NCBI RefSeq assembly: GCF_003258515.1
Contig: NZ_QGEH01000004.1
Location: 124,001-188,000, forward strand
Source of the DNA: Marinobacter bohaiensis
Lineage (GTDB): Bacteria; Pseudomonadota; Gammaproteobacteria; Pseudomonadales; Oleiphilaceae
Length of the DNA: 64,000 nt
Direction of reading: 5' to 3'
The position numbers and the translations under genes were made by a program. Positions 27,270 to 36,365 of this stretch are shown one piece after another. Under the pieces are notes generated by a model that was not told the origin of the DNA, did no database searches, and saw nothing but the letters and a program-made list of their open reading frames with translations. Position 1 is the first letter of the stretch, and every line of letters begins with the position of its first letter.

Positions 27270-27296
27270 GCCCGGCACCGCATCGGCATGCCGGGC
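27270..27296. repeat. Inverted repeat between convergent genes
   Basis: Perfect 8-bp arms GCCCGGCA (27270-27277) and TGCCGGGC (27289-27296), 11-nt loop. It lies in the 35-nt gap between the AraC stop and the next gene's stop. There is no U tract, so a terminator role is uncertain. Confidence 0.45.
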
Positions 27297-27304
27297 CCGA
27301 AAAA

Positions 27305-28138
27305 TCAGGACGGTGACTGCAGACGGCGAATCAGATCACCCAGGGTGCGCGCCAGGGCCTGGGTGGTGTCCGGCTGACCGCCCAGCTTGAGCCAGCGCGA
27401 GCCGTCGCGCGGATCGTAGATCCAGCAGGTGCGACCGTCATCCGGGCAGTCCCAGCGCAGCAGCGGGTTAATGCCGTATACAGACAGCCGGGTGGAAATG
27501 ACTTCAGAGCGACCATCCCCCAGGCGGCGGGTTTCCTGCACCTGCAGCTCGCCGTTGCCCGCCTGAACGCGATATTGCACATCCGGCGACTCGTCGGCGC
27601 GAATCACCCGGCCGTTGTTGTTACGCCATGCATTCTGGGACAACAGACTGTTGGCATGACGCTCCAGGGCCTGTTGCGGGGTGTCGGCCAGATAGAGACG
27701 CTGCAGGTCCCGGATAGCATCACCAGCGGCCGGCTCAATGGTTGCCACCGGGTCACCCTGGGACTGGGCGGCTGCCGCCACATCGCCCTGCTCGTTGCGG
27801 GTCTGCTCGACGGCGGTAATCAGCTCCAGCGCCTCCGTGTAATGCTCGCCCTCGGCACCAACCTGGGTGACGTAGGTTTCCAGTGCGGACATGGCTTCGT
27901 TCAGGTGCCCCGCCTCGAACATCACCCGACCGCGATAGAAGGCGTATTCAGCGGGTTTGGGCGTTTCCAGTGATTGCAGGCGATTGAGGTATTCGCCGGC
28001 TTCGCCCCACTTCTCGTCGGCGACCGCCTTCTCCACCGCTATCATCAGGCGGCGGGTTTCATGCTCGGGCGGCAAGGCGTAAGCCAATTGGGCGAACAGC
28101 ATTCCACTGACAACCACACCCATCCATATGCTTTTCAT
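27305..28138 (-). CDS. Exported TPR-like protein, unknown function
   Basis: A 277-aa protein with a signal peptide (about 1-21, cleavage after AYA). The next ~100 residues are helical pairs of the tetratricopeptide kind (AVADEKWGEAGEYLNRL, AFYRGRVMFEAGHLNEAMSALETYV). The C-terminal half (about 165-260) is beta-rich with LSVYGINPLLRWDCPDDGRTCWIYDPRDGSRWL, including two Cys that could form a disulfide. ATG 28138 begins the signal peptide and has GGAG upstream. I do not recognise a named family; a periplasmic scaffold is the most that can be inferred. Confidence 0.65.
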   Translation of the reverse strand: MKSIWMGVVVSGMLFAQLAYALPPEHETRRLMIAVEKAVADEKWGEAGEYLNRLQSLETPKPAEYAFYRGRVMFEAGHLNEAMSALETYVTQVGAEGEHYTEALELITAVEQTRNEQGDVAAAAQSQGDPVATIEPAAGDAIRDLQRLYLADTPQQALERHANSLLSQNAWRNNNGRVIRADESPDVQYRVQAGNGELQVQETRRLGDGRSEVISTRLSVYGINPLLRWDCPDDGRTCWIYDPRDGSRWLKLGGQPDTTQALARTLGDLIRRLQSPS

Positions 28139-28374
28139 TCCTGAATTCTCCGCAGGTACATCACTGGATTGGAAACCACGGACCCCGCCGGACCACCCGG
28201 TATTTCGGGGTATCGAGGAACCGCGCCAGGGCGGACTTCCTCCCGGTTTCCAAGTACATCGTCTCAATGCCTATTTTTACAAAAGTTTCTGCCATAAACC
28301 GCCAGGATTCAACCTGACGCCTGTGGTGCGCACGCCCTTCGTCCAACAATCGTTCATCTGGCAACAGTCGCGCA
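28139..28374. other. Noncoding stretch, possible small ORF
   Basis: An open frame on the minus strand (28161-28295, 44 codons, C-terminus RVVRRGPWFPIQ) ends 22 nt before the exported TPR-like gene, but it has only a weak GGCGG before its ATG. No RNA or operator was recognised. Confidence 0.25.
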
Positions 28375-28491
28375 TCAGTCGACAATCACGGTGCCATCGG
28401 TGTGTTCGTCGTCTTCGCCGCCGCAGCGGCCGCTGGAAACGGGAAGCGATGGCTCACGAAAACCGGCTGGGGTGTGCGGCGCGTCGATCAT
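28375..28491 (-). CDS. Possible 38-aa small protein downstream of rmuC
   Basis: A short frame beginning ATG at 28491 with GGGAG 7 nt upstream, 84 nt beyond the rmuC stop and on the same strand. The product (MIDAPHTPAGFREP... to ...EDDEHTDGTVIVD) is acidic, has one Cys and no membrane segment. The good ribosome site is the only direct support; I recognise no family. Confidence 0.35.
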   Translation of the reverse strand: MIDAPHTPAGFREPSLPVSSGRCGGEDDEHTDGTVIVD

Positions 28492-28575
28492 CGGGTGGCT
28501 CCCGGCGATTGAAGGATGATCCCGCCATTCTAGAGAAGCGGCCAGACACCCTCTGTGAACTGCGGCCCACCGCAA

Positions 28576-30168
28576 TCAATCATCCTTGCCGACGGCGCGC
28601 ACCGGCGGCTCGTCGGGTCGCTCACCGATCTCGGCCTGGTCGCGCACCGCTTTGGGCAGTTCTTTCTTGACCCGTACACCCAGCTCGACGAAGCGGTTGG
28701 CCTGGGAAATCAGGTTGCCCTTGCCCCGGGTCAGCGTATTCATGGCCGAGTCGTAGGTGCCCTGGGCGGTCTGCAACTGGCCGCCCAGTTTTTCCATGGA
28801 CTCCACGAACACGCGCAGCTTGTCGTAGACGGCGCCGGCCCGGTCGGCGATCAGGCGGGCGTTCTGGCTCTGGCGCTCGTAACGCCAGATGTTCTCGATG
28901 GTGCGCAGCGTGGCCAGCAAAGTGGTGGGGGTGACCACGATGATCTTGCGCTCGAAGGCCTCGGCGAACAGCTTCTCGTCGTACTGGAAAGCGGCCACGA
29001 ACGCCGGTTCGATAGGCATGAACAGCAACACGAAATCCGGCGAATGCAATCCGTGGAGCTGGCTGTAATCCTTCTCGCTGAGGCCGCGGATGTGCTGGCG
29101 CACGGCGTCCACATGGGCCTTGAGGGCGGCTTCCCGTTCGCTGTCCTCGTCGGCGGTGACCCACTCCTGGTAGGCCAGCAGCGACACTTTGGAATCCACG
29201 ATCAGGTTGCGTTCGTCGGGCAGGTGGATCACCACGTCCGGACGCAGCAGCTGTCCGTCGGCATCGCGGTAGCTGCCCTGGGTCTCGTATTCGACGCCCT
29301 TGCGCAGCCCGGATTTTTCCAGCACCCGTTCCAGGATCAGCTCGCCCCAGTTGCCCTGCACCTTCTTGTCGCCTTTCAGCGCCTTGGTCAGGTTGGCCGC
29401 TTCCTCGGTGATCTGGCGGTTCAGCTTCTGCAGAGCGTCGATCTCGCTGCGCAGGGCCTGGCGGTCACGGGTCTCCGTGGTGTAGACGTCTTCCACCCGC
29501 TTGCGGAAATCCTGCAACTGGTCGCGGAAGGGGTTGAGCAGCGTGTCCAGGCTGGTGCGGGTCTGCTGGGAAAAGCGCTCGCTCTTCTGCTCGAAGATGC
29601 GGTTGGCCAGGTTCTCGAACTCCTGCTTGAGGGCGTCCCGGTTGCGCTCGAGCAGCTCCAGCTTCTCGGCGGTGGCACGTCGCTCCTCTTCCAGCGTGAC
29701 CTCGTATTCGCGAATCGACACCCGGGCGTCGGAGAGTTCGCGACTGATCTTTTCGTGCTGTCCGTTCAGTTCGTTGACGCGCGTTTCCAGGGACGTCTCA
29801 CGCCGGTGGGCGGCGGATTTCTCCGCCTCCAGCGAGGCCAGCCGGTTGTCCAGCTCGCTGGTCTTGTTGCGCCAGGATTCGCGGCTGGCCTCCAGCTCAC
29901 TGGCCTGCTGCCGGGCCCGCTCTTCCTGCTGCCGCAACTGGTCCCGCTCCTGCTGCAGCAGGGCCACCTGACTGGTGGCCTCGTGGCTGGCCAGGGCCGC
30001 CGACTCCAGTTGTTCTTCCAGCGAGCCGATCTGCGCCCGGGCCGCCTCCCGTTCACGGCGCAGACGGCGCTGGCCGATCACGACACAGACCGCGGCGGTC
30101 AACACCAGTGTCGCCAGGGCAATGAGGGCGAGTTCGGGGATCATTTCCCGGGACAGGGACAAGGGCAC
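28576..30168 (-). CDS. rmuC: DNA recombination protein RmuC
   Basis: RmuC limits rearrangements at inverted repeats in E. coli and has a predicted PD-(D/E)XK-type nuclease fold. The 530-aa sequence has an N-terminal membrane segment (about 10-32), a long coiled coil (~35-190) and the RmuC domain (~200-480) with GNWGELILERVLEKSGL, RPDVVIHLPDERNLIVDSKVSL and PDFVLLFMPIEPAF. GTG at 30168 is chosen because AGGAG stands 7 nt before it; an ATG at 30144 would cut 8 residues. Confidence 0.95.
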   Translation of the reverse strand: MPLSLSREMIPELALIALATLVLTAAVCVVIGQRRLRREREAARAQIGSLEEQLESAALASHEATSQVALLQQERDQLRQQEERARQQASELEASRESWRNKTSELDNRLASLEAEKSAAHRRETSLETRVNELNGQHEKISRELSDARVSIREYEVTLEEERRATAEKLELLERNRDALKQEFENLANRIFEQKSERFSQQTRTSLDTLLNPFRDQLQDFRKRVEDVYTTETRDRQALRSEIDALQKLNRQITEEAANLTKALKGDKKVQGNWGELILERVLEKSGLRKGVEYETQGSYRDADGQLLRPDVVIHLPDERNLIVDSKVSLLAYQEWVTADEDSEREAALKAHVDAVRQHIRGLSEKDYSQLHGLHSPDFVLLFMPIEPAFVAAFQYDEKLFAEAFERKIIVVTPTTLLATLRTIENIWRYERQSQNARLIADRAGAVYDKLRVFVESMEKLGGQLQTAQGTYDSAMNTLTRGKGNLISQANRFVELGVRVKKELPKAVRDQAEIGERPDEPPVRAVGKDD

Positions 30169-30479
30169 AGTTTACTCCTGAAGTTGATTCGGGCCGAGGG
30201 ACGCCGCGCCGCCAGGCGACGCGGGATGCGAGCACGCGGGGACATGCGCAACGCCTGTGATTATCGATGCCCATGCGTTGCCGCTGTTGCGCTCCCCACG
30301 CTACCCGGTTCGCAAAAAGGCGATCGCCGTGCTGTTGGTTGCATCCAGGGATGGAACCGGCTCGTAAACTGAGCTACAACACGGATATCACTATAACAAA
30401 AACGCGACTGCCCGGGCGCGACCCCGATCGGGCAATGCGCGCGAGCCGGCTCCGGACAGGGACTTTTCGAGACAAAACC
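30169..30479. other. 311-base intergenic region, no gene recognised
   Basis: Lies between the divergent rmuC and the small protein at 30480. A TATAAC -10-like hexamer near 30392 lacks a clear -35. The frame open through here into the small protein is not conserved-looking. Confidence 0.45.
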
Positions 30480-30839
30480 ATGCTGAAAGCATTCTGGCGC
30501 AGGACCACCGGGCAACACGACCGCCCGGAACCCCATGCCGAAGGCCCGGGCAACGTCAGCCTGACCGAACACCTCACCCACACCGGGCGCTATCACCTGG
30601 AGAGGCTGCACACGCTCGTCGGACTGCGTTACAGCGAGCCCGTCTGCCTCGACTCCGACGCGGCCATCCGCAGCCTCATCCACTACGCGTCGCGCATCCA
30701 GGACCAGGACATCCAGCGCGAACTCCTGTTGCTGTATCTCAATTGCCCGCCGGCGGTTCAGGACTATCTGCGCTCCAACGACATCCTGGATGTTGATCAG
30801 TACCTTCGCGCTCACCGGCCGCCGGGTGTGACAGAATAA
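30480..30839 (+). CDS. Hypothetical 119-aa protein
   Basis: A soluble, helical 119-aa protein: a basic, disordered start (MLKAFWRRTTGQHDRPEP), then about 80 residues of predicted helices (GRYHLERLHTLVGLRYSEP, SLIHYASRIQDQDIQRELLLLYLNCPPAVQDYL). No signal peptide or membrane segment. The frame is open from 30267 but ATG 30480 begins the part with coding character; the ribosome site is weak. It precedes the retropepsin/RimK-like operon by 139 nt. I recognise no family. Confidence 0.5.
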   Translation: MLKAFWRRTTGQHDRPEPHAEGPGNVSLTEHLTHTGRYHLERLHTLVGLRYSEPVCLDSDAAIRSLIHYASRIQDQDIQRELLLLYLNCPPAVQDYLRSNDILDVDQYLRAHRPPGVTE

Positions 30840-30978
30840 TGACGGGTTTGTCCACTGGGGTTACATATCGGTAAATCCTTGTAATGTCGTATTCCTGTAT
30901 ACTCCGGGCTTTCGAAAATCCTCCGGACAGGCGGCGGATACGACTAACGACAGGCTTTCACGGACAGAGGTTTTTTCC

Positions 30979-31785
30979 ATGCCCACGCGCGCACTTCGCA
31001 CGCTCCCCCCGCTACTGATCACGCTGTTGACCGGCACCCTGCTCGCGGGCTGTTCCGGCTCGGTCCTGGTCAAGGAGCAGGATCTTGACCAACTGACGCG
31101 TTCCGAGGCTGACCAGTCCCAACAACTGAATGAACTGAGCGAAGACCTCAAGGCCCATCACCGCGGCATGGTCCGCAACAACAACGAGAACACTCGTGCG
31201 TTGATCGAAACCATCCGTGAACAGATCAAACCGCCATCCTGCCCCAAGACGCCACAGCCGGTCTGCTCCGCGCCAAGTACGGGGATGACCGCCGATTCCC
31301 AGCGTCTTAACGGCATGCTGATCGTCGGCGAACTGGAGAGCATCCACTTCCTGGAGCCGGGGTTCACCTACGAAGCGCGGGTCGACAGCGGCGCGGAAAC
31401 GTCCTCCATGGACGCCCGCAACGTCGCCTATTTCGAACGTAACGGCGAAGACTGGGTCCGCTTCGACGTGCCGGTACAGGGCACCGAGGATCAGTTCAAA
31501 ACCCTGGAACGCCCGCTGTCCCGTAACGCCAGGATCATCCAGGCGTCCGCGGACGAAAGCGAGCGCCGGGCCGTCGTTGAGTTGCAGTTCGCCATTGGTG
31601 ATCACGTGCAGAAGGCCGAATTTACCCTGTCGAATCGGGCCAACCTGTCTCACACCGTGCTGATTGGCCGCAACATCCTGCGCGATGTAATGCTGGTCGA
31701 TGTCGGCAAGGAACACGCCACTACCCTGCCCGAGAAATTTACCCGCAATCACCCGGCCGAGGCCGGTAAGGCTGACGCCCAGTGA
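30979..31785 (+). CDS. Retropepsin-like aspartic peptidase lipoprotein (PF05618 type)
   Basis: A 268-aa probable lipoprotein with lipobox LAGC (Cys25), a coiled-coil stalk (~32-85) and a C-terminal domain of the family once named ATP-dependent zinc protease (PF05618), now seen as retropepsin-like. The catalytic-type motif is DSGAETSS at 136-143, followed by a second-half ILIGRNIL-like segment (VLIGRNILRDVMLVDVG). One aspartic motif per chain implies a dimer. It is the first gene of a three-gene operon; its stop overlaps the next start by 4 nt. A -10-like TATACT (30899-30904) lies 75 nt upstream. The partner genes suggest it cleaves what the RimK-like ligase makes, which is inference. Confidence 0.88.
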   Translation: MPTRALRTLPPLLITLLTGTLLAGCSGSVLVKEQDLDQLTRSEADQSQQLNELSEDLKAHHRGMVRNNNENTRALIETIREQIKPPSCPKTPQPVCSAPSTGMTADSQRLNGMLIVGELESIHFLEPGFTYEARVDSGAETSSMDARNVAYFERNGEDWVRFDVPVQGTEDQFKTLERPLSRNARIIQASADESERRAVVELQFAIGDHVQKAEFTLSNRANLSHTVLIGRNILRDVMLVDVGKEHATTLPEKFTRNHPAEAGKADAQ

Positions 31786-33293
31786 AATCCCGCTATCCTT
31801 TCTACACGGCGATCGCCCTGCTCATTTTCGCCGGCCTGGGCCTGTCCATGTTGCGTCACTTTGAGCTGGGAATCCCCTGGCTTTCCGGCGAAGAGCGCCC
31901 GGTCTGGCTGGTGGAAGCGCGGGTCGATTTCCAGGCACAGGGCGAACCGGTGCTGGCGAGCCTGAACCTGCCGGACGATCCGCCCGGATTCCACGTGCTG
32001 TCCGAGCAGGCCGCCTCGCCCGGTTACGGCTTCTCGATTGTCGACGACAATGGCGATCGCCGCGGCGAGTGGTCGATCCGCGAGGCCAACGGTCCGCAGA
32101 CGCTGTATTTCAAGGCCCAGTTCGTGCCGGACACCAACGCCCGCGCCCAGTCACCGGATACGCCACCGGTACCGGAAAGCGTTTTCTGGGAGGAGCCCCA
32201 GGCCACAGCGGCGAACGAAGTGCTCGACCTGGCGGCGGCGAAATCCAGCACCCCGGAAAGCATGACCCGGGAGGTGATCAAGCTGGTCCGGTCCTCCGAC
32301 CCGAACCAGAACACCGCACTGCTGCTGGCGGGCAATAACGACGTCGAGGTGGTGTCCAAGCTCCTCAACTACGCCGACATCCCGGCGCGTATCTCAGAAG
32401 GCATCAAGCTCGAGGACGCACGCCGCCGCCAGCCCCTGCGCCCGTTCCTGGAAATCTACGATGGCGAGAACTGGCTGACTTTCGACCCGCAAACGGGCGA
32501 ACAGGGGTTGCCGGACAATGTCCTGATGTGGAGCCGCAACACCGACTCGCTGCTGGACGTCATGGGCGGCAATCAGTCGGTGGTCAGCTTTGCCATGCTG
32601 CGCCAGACCGTACCGGCCCTGCAGCTGGCCCGCGCCGAATCCATGCAGAACGGCCTGGGCTTCCTCAGCCTTTATCAGCTCCCCATCGAGGAGCAGAGCA
32701 TGTTCCGCATGCTCCTGCTGCTGCCGCTGGGGGCCATGGTCGTGGCGTTCATGCGCGTGATCGTCGGCATCCGGACGTCCGGTACCTTCATGCCCGTGTT
32801 GATCGCCGTGGCCTTCCTGCAGACATCCCTCGGCCCCGGCCTGGTGACCTTCGTCAGCGTGGTGGCCATGGGGCTGCTGCTCAGGGGCTACCTGTCCAAT
32901 CTCAACCTGTTACTGGTATCGAGAATTGCCACGCTGATCATACTGGTCATATTCATGAGTACGGCGATCAGTATTGTCGGCTACCAGATGGGCTTTAACA
33001 CAGGCATGACGGTCACCTTCTTCCCCATGGTGATCCTGGCCTGGACCATCGAACGGATGTCGATCCTGTGGGAAGAGGAAGGCCCCCACGAGGTCTTCGT
33101 CCAGGGCGGCGGCAGCCTGCTGGTGGCCATACTGGCGTACCTGGTGATGAGCCTGCCGCTGGCCGGACACCTGACGTTCAACTTCCCGGAACTGCACCTG
33201 GTGGTGCTGGCGGTGATCCTGCTGATGGGACAGTACACCGGCTACAAGCTGAGTGAACTGCGGCGCTTCCACCCGATGAAGGAATACGACTGA
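31782..33293 (+). CDS. Inactive-transglutaminase fold protein with multi-TM domain
   Basis: A 503-aa inner-membrane protein: one N-terminal membrane segment (about 8-25), a periplasmic part of ~280 residues, then about seven C-terminal membrane segments (about 305-495). Residues ~165-240 align with a transglutaminase core, but the usual GVC Cys site reads GNNDVEV and the HAWVEV site reads RPFLEI, while DPQTG keeps the Asp. It is therefore expected to bind rather than process peptides. It starts at a GTG overlapping the upstream stop by 4 nt and overlaps the next start by 1 nt, so the three genes are translationally coupled. Confidence 0.88.
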   Translation: MKSRYPFYTAIALLIFAGLGLSMLRHFELGIPWLSGEERPVWLVEARVDFQAQGEPVLASLNLPDDPPGFHVLSEQAASPGYGFSIVDDNGDRRGEWSIREANGPQTLYFKAQFVPDTNARAQSPDTPPVPESVFWEEPQATAANEVLDLAAAKSSTPESMTREVIKLVRSSDPNQNTALLLAGNNDVEVVSKLLNYADIPARISEGIKLEDARRRQPLRPFLEIYDGENWLTFDPQTGEQGLPDNVLMWSRNTDSLLDVMGGNQSVVSFAMLRQTVPALQLARAESMQNGLGFLSLYQLPIEEQSMFRMLLLLPLGAMVVAFMRVIVGIRTSGTFMPVLIAVAFLQTSLGPGLVTFVSVVAMGLLLRGYLSNLNLLLVSRIATLIILVIFMSTAISIVGYQMGFNTGMTVTFFPMVILAWTIERMSILWEEEGPHEVFVQGGGSLLVAILAYLVMSLPLAGHLTFNFPELHLVVLAVILLMGQYTGYKLSELRRFHPMKEYD

Positions 33294-34297
33294 TGCGCTG
33301 GATCTCCCCTGGCGCTCTGGCGCGCCGCGGCATGCTTAACATGAACCGCCGCAACGTGGACTACATTGCACGCTACAACGACCGTAGCGCGTACCCGCTG
33401 GTGGACAACAAGCTCAAGACCAAGCTGATTGCCGCCGAGTACGACGTGGCGACGCCGGAGCTGCGTCAGGTGGTCAGCCAGCAGCACGAGATCTCCCACT
33501 TCCGCGAGATGATCCCCAACCTGGACGGTTTCGCCATCAAACCGGCCAAAGGCTCCGGCGGCAAGGGCATCCTGGTGATCACCGGGCGCGAGGACGATCA
33601 GTTCGTCAAAGCGTCCGGCGCCAAAGTGTCCCTGCCACACCTGGAGCGGCATCTGTCCAACGTCCTGGCCGGGCTCTACTCCCTGGGCGGCTCCCCTGAC
33701 GTGGCGATTGTCGAGGACCTGATCCAGTGCCGCACGTCGCTGACCGACTTTTCGTTCCAGGGCGTGCCGGACATCCGCATCATCGTGTTCCGGGGTTATC
33801 CGGTGATGGCTATGCTGCGCCTGGCCACCAAGGCATCGGACGGTAAAGCCAACCTGCACCAGGGCGCCATCGGCGTGGGGATCGACATCGCCACGGGGCA
33901 AAGCCTCAACGCGGTGCAGTTCAACCGCCCGGTCAAGACCCATCCGGATACCGGTCACGCGCTGGACAAGATCCACATCGAGGAGTGGCACACCATGCTG
34001 GTGATGGCCTCCCGCTGCTACGAGGCCACCGGCCTGGGCTACATGGGCGCCGACCTGGTGCTGGACCAGAAAACCGGCCCCACTCTGCTGGAACTCAACG
34101 CACGCCCCGGCCTGGCCATCCAGATGGCCAACGGCAAGGGGCTGCTGCCCCGCCTGCACTACATCGAGGGCCTCAAGCGCACCCACCTGACACCGGAAGC
34201 ACGGGTGGAGTACGCGATGTCGGTCTTCAGCCACGCCGGCAATCTGTCGACGCCGGCCAAGCGAGACGTTCGCCCCGGAGCCTACGCCAGCGCCTGA
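33293..34297 (+). CDS. RimK-like ATP-grasp ligase (alpha-L-glutamate ligase-like)
   Basis: A 334-aa ATP-grasp enzyme of the RimK clade, which adds amino acids through ATP-dependent amide bonds. The nucleotide loop is AIKPAKGSGGKG (81-92) and the metal site GADLVL...LLELNARPGL has Asp254, Glu267 and Asn269. The N-terminal preATP-grasp part is short. It starts at ATGA overlapping the membrane gene and ends the operon, followed by a strong terminator. Substrate and acceptor are unknown; genome surveys of amidoligases describe this three-gene association. Confidence 0.9.
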   Translation: MRWISPGALARRGMLNMNRRNVDYIARYNDRSAYPLVDNKLKTKLIAAEYDVATPELRQVVSQQHEISHFREMIPNLDGFAIKPAKGSGGKGILVITGREDDQFVKASGAKVSLPHLERHLSNVLAGLYSLGGSPDVAIVEDLIQCRTSLTDFSFQGVPDIRIIVFRGYPVMAMLRLATKASDGKANLHQGAIGVGIDIATGQSLNAVQFNRPVKTHPDTGHALDKIHIEEWHTMLVMASRCYEATGLGYMGADLVLDQKTGPTLLELNARPGLAIQMANGKGLLPRLHYIEGLKRTHLTPEARVEYAMSVFSHAGNLSTPAKRDVRPGAYASA

Positions 34298-34346
34298 GCG
34301 CGCCGCCTACCCTGGCCGGATCACTACGAGCCGGAATGCGAACATA

Positions 34347-34378
34347 AAAAAACCCGCCTCATTCGAGGCGGGTTTTTT
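34347..34378. terminator. Bidirectional terminator between the RimK-like operon and the BCCT gene
   Basis: Stem 34347-34360 with 34365-34378, 4-nt loop ATTC, with A6 and T6 flanks so that both convergent transcripts can end here. Confidence 0.93.
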
Positions 34379-34397
34379 ATTTCAGCCGGGGTTCGGC

Positions 34398-35984
34398 TTA
34401 CTTCATGCCGGCGTCAATGAGCGCCCGCTCGTTGTTCAGCCCCTTGAACAGGCCATAACACATGACCAGCAAGACCAGCGTGAACGGCAAGCCGACACTG
34501 ACTGCACCCGCCTGGAGCGTGGTCAGGGCCTCAGAGCCGCCACCGAAGATCAGGGCCGCTGCAATGGCGCCTTCCATAACCGCCCAGAAAACACGCTGCT
34601 GGGTCGGCGCATCCAGCTTACCGCCGGCGGTGATGGAGTCGATGACCAGCGAACCGGAGTCCGAAGACGTCACGAAGAACACCAGCACCAGGATGATACC
34701 GATGAAGGAGATCACCGCGGTCAGCGGGATATTCTCGAACATCTGGAACATGGCCAGGGAAACGTCGCTCAGGCCATCGGTCGCCAGGGTGCCCACGCCC
34801 GCCTGAATCTGCTCCAGCGCGCTGCCACCGAAGGCACTCATCCAGACAACCGTGATCACGGTCGGGATAATCAGTACCGCGGTGACGAACTCACGTACGG
34901 TGCGGCCTTTGGAAACACGGGCGATGAACATGCCGACGAACGGTGACCAGGAGATCCACCAGGCCCAGTAGAACACGGTCCAGCCGTGGAACCAGGTCTC
35001 GTCTTCGCGACCGAACGGGTTGCTCAGCGGCACGATGTTGGCGACGTAGGAGGAGGCGGTGGTCCACATGGCCTGGAACACGCCCAGCGTGTGGCCGGCG
35101 AAGATCACGAACGCCAACAGCAGGGCTGCGAGGACCATGTTGATGTTACTGAGAATCTTGACGCCACCGTCCAGGCCGCGCACCACGGATACCAGCGCCA
35201 CGCAGGTGACACCGACGATGATGGCGATCTGGGTTGCCATGCCGCCGTCGACGCCGAACAGGTACTGCAGACCGGAAGCCGCCTGTTGTGCCCCCAGACC
35301 CAGAGATGTTGCCAGACCGAAGATGGTGGCCAGCACCGCCAGGATGTCGATGATGTCACCGATCCAGCCCCAGACGCGATCACCGAAGATCGGGAAGAAC
35401 GCGGAACGCAGGGTCAGCGGCATGCCCTTGTTGAAGGCGAAGAACGACAGGGACAGCGCGACCACCGCGTAGATCGCCCACGGGTGCAGGCCCCAGTGGT
35501 ACATGGTGGCGCCCAGTGCCATGCTGGCACCTTCCGGCGTATTGGGCGCTGCATTCAGCGGCGTGCCATACCAGTCGGTGTAGTAGGCCACCGGCTCAGC
35601 CACGCCCCAGAACATCAGGCCGATACCCATGCCGGCTGCGAACAGCATTGCGAACCACGACAGGGTGGAGAACTCCGGCACCGCATCCTTGCCGCCGATG
35701 CGGATCTTGCCCACCGGCATGAAGATCAGTGCCAGGCAGAAAATCACGAAGATATTACCGCTGATCAGGAACAGCCAGTCAAAGTTATTGATGGCCCCGG
35801 TCTTGGCGCCGTTAAGCATTGATTTCGAAACGTCCGGGAACAGCAGGGTTCCCACCACGAATACGATAATCAACGCAGCGGTAATGAAGAACACCGTCTT
35901 GTGCAGGTCGAGCCCCAGGGGGGTTACATTGTCCTGACCCGCTTGATAGTCGGTGGAGTACTCGTCTTTAAGGACTTCGCTCAC
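34398..35984 (-). CDS. BCCT family betaine/choline/carnitine transporter
   Basis: A 528-aa secondary transporter with about 12 membrane segments, importing quaternary ammonium osmolytes with Na+ or H+. Recognised by the glycine-rich GMGIGLMFWGVAEP in TM3, ATIFGLATSLGLGAQQ and the signature WWISWSPFVGMFIARVSKG. The N-terminal tail is short and acidic and the C-terminal tail is short, unlike osmosensing BetP. GTG 35984 is chosen with GAGGAG 8 nt before it. It has its own promoter (36047-36075) and converges with the RimK-like operon. Substrate is not resolved by sequence. Confidence 0.94.
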   Translation of the reverse strand: MSEVLKDEYSTDYQAGQDNVTPLGLDLHKTVFFITAALIIVFVVGTLLFPDVSKSMLNGAKTGAINNFDWLFLISGNIFVIFCLALIFMPVGKIRIGGKDAVPEFSTLSWFAMLFAAGMGIGLMFWGVAEPVAYYTDWYGTPLNAAPNTPEGASMALGATMYHWGLHPWAIYAVVALSLSFFAFNKGMPLTLRSAFFPIFGDRVWGWIGDIIDILAVLATIFGLATSLGLGAQQAASGLQYLFGVDGGMATQIAIIVGVTCVALVSVVRGLDGGVKILSNINMVLAALLLAFVIFAGHTLGVFQAMWTTASSYVANIVPLSNPFGREDETWFHGWTVFYWAWWISWSPFVGMFIARVSKGRTVREFVTAVLIIPTVITVVWMSAFGGSALEQIQAGVGTLATDGLSDVSLAMFQMFENIPLTAVISFIGIILVLVFFVTSSDSGSLVIDSITAGGKLDAPTQQRVFWAVMEGAIAAALIFGGGSEALTTLQAGAVSVGLPFTLVLLVMCYGLFKGLNNERALIDAGMK

Positions 35985-36026
35985 GTCAAGTCTCCTCGAA
36001 CGGATTTACTGGCCCAATAGTTTTGG

Positions 36027-36063
36027 ACTCAAATTACAGGCGTGTAAGTTTATTGATTTGAGT
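36027..36063. repeat. Inverted repeat overlapping the BCCT promoter
   Basis: Arms ACTCAAAT (36027-36034) and ATTTGAGT (36056-36063). One arm lies inside the -35/-10 spacer and the other just after the start point, a layout suited to a regulator site. Confidence 0.45.
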
Positions 36064-36075
36064 ACAAAATATCAA
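36047..36075 (-). promoter_or_regulatory. sigma-70 promoter of the BCCT transporter gene
   Basis: On the minus strand TTGATA (36070-36075), a 17-bp spacer and TAAACT (36047-36052), about 65 nt before the GTG start. The remaining bases up to 36365 hold no gene I can support. Confidence 0.7.
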
Positions 36076-36365
36076 AATCGAATGACGGCCTGCCTCCATA
36101 CACTCAACGTAGACCAGATTGGCCGCCGCTTCCCGGAAAATACGGAAAATCCCAATAATATGCCGGAACAGCCGGATAAAGCCGGCCCGAAAGACTTTTC
36201 GGCGTCTGAAGAGTGACATTCCCAAGCACCGACATGCGCAGCGTCACGTGAGACGCCCGACCCGCTATTTACTTACAGGTCTAAAGATGGTTGTCACCGT
36301 CCGCAAATAGCCCGCCACGCTTCCAGCGGCTCTATGTCCAGCGACTCCATGAAGGCGAAGGTCTC

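Noticed and set aside
28555-30372. A 605-aa open frame opposite rmuC
   Set aside because: Its Leu/Gln/Val-rich translation mirrors the coiled coil of rmuC; no start context or motif.
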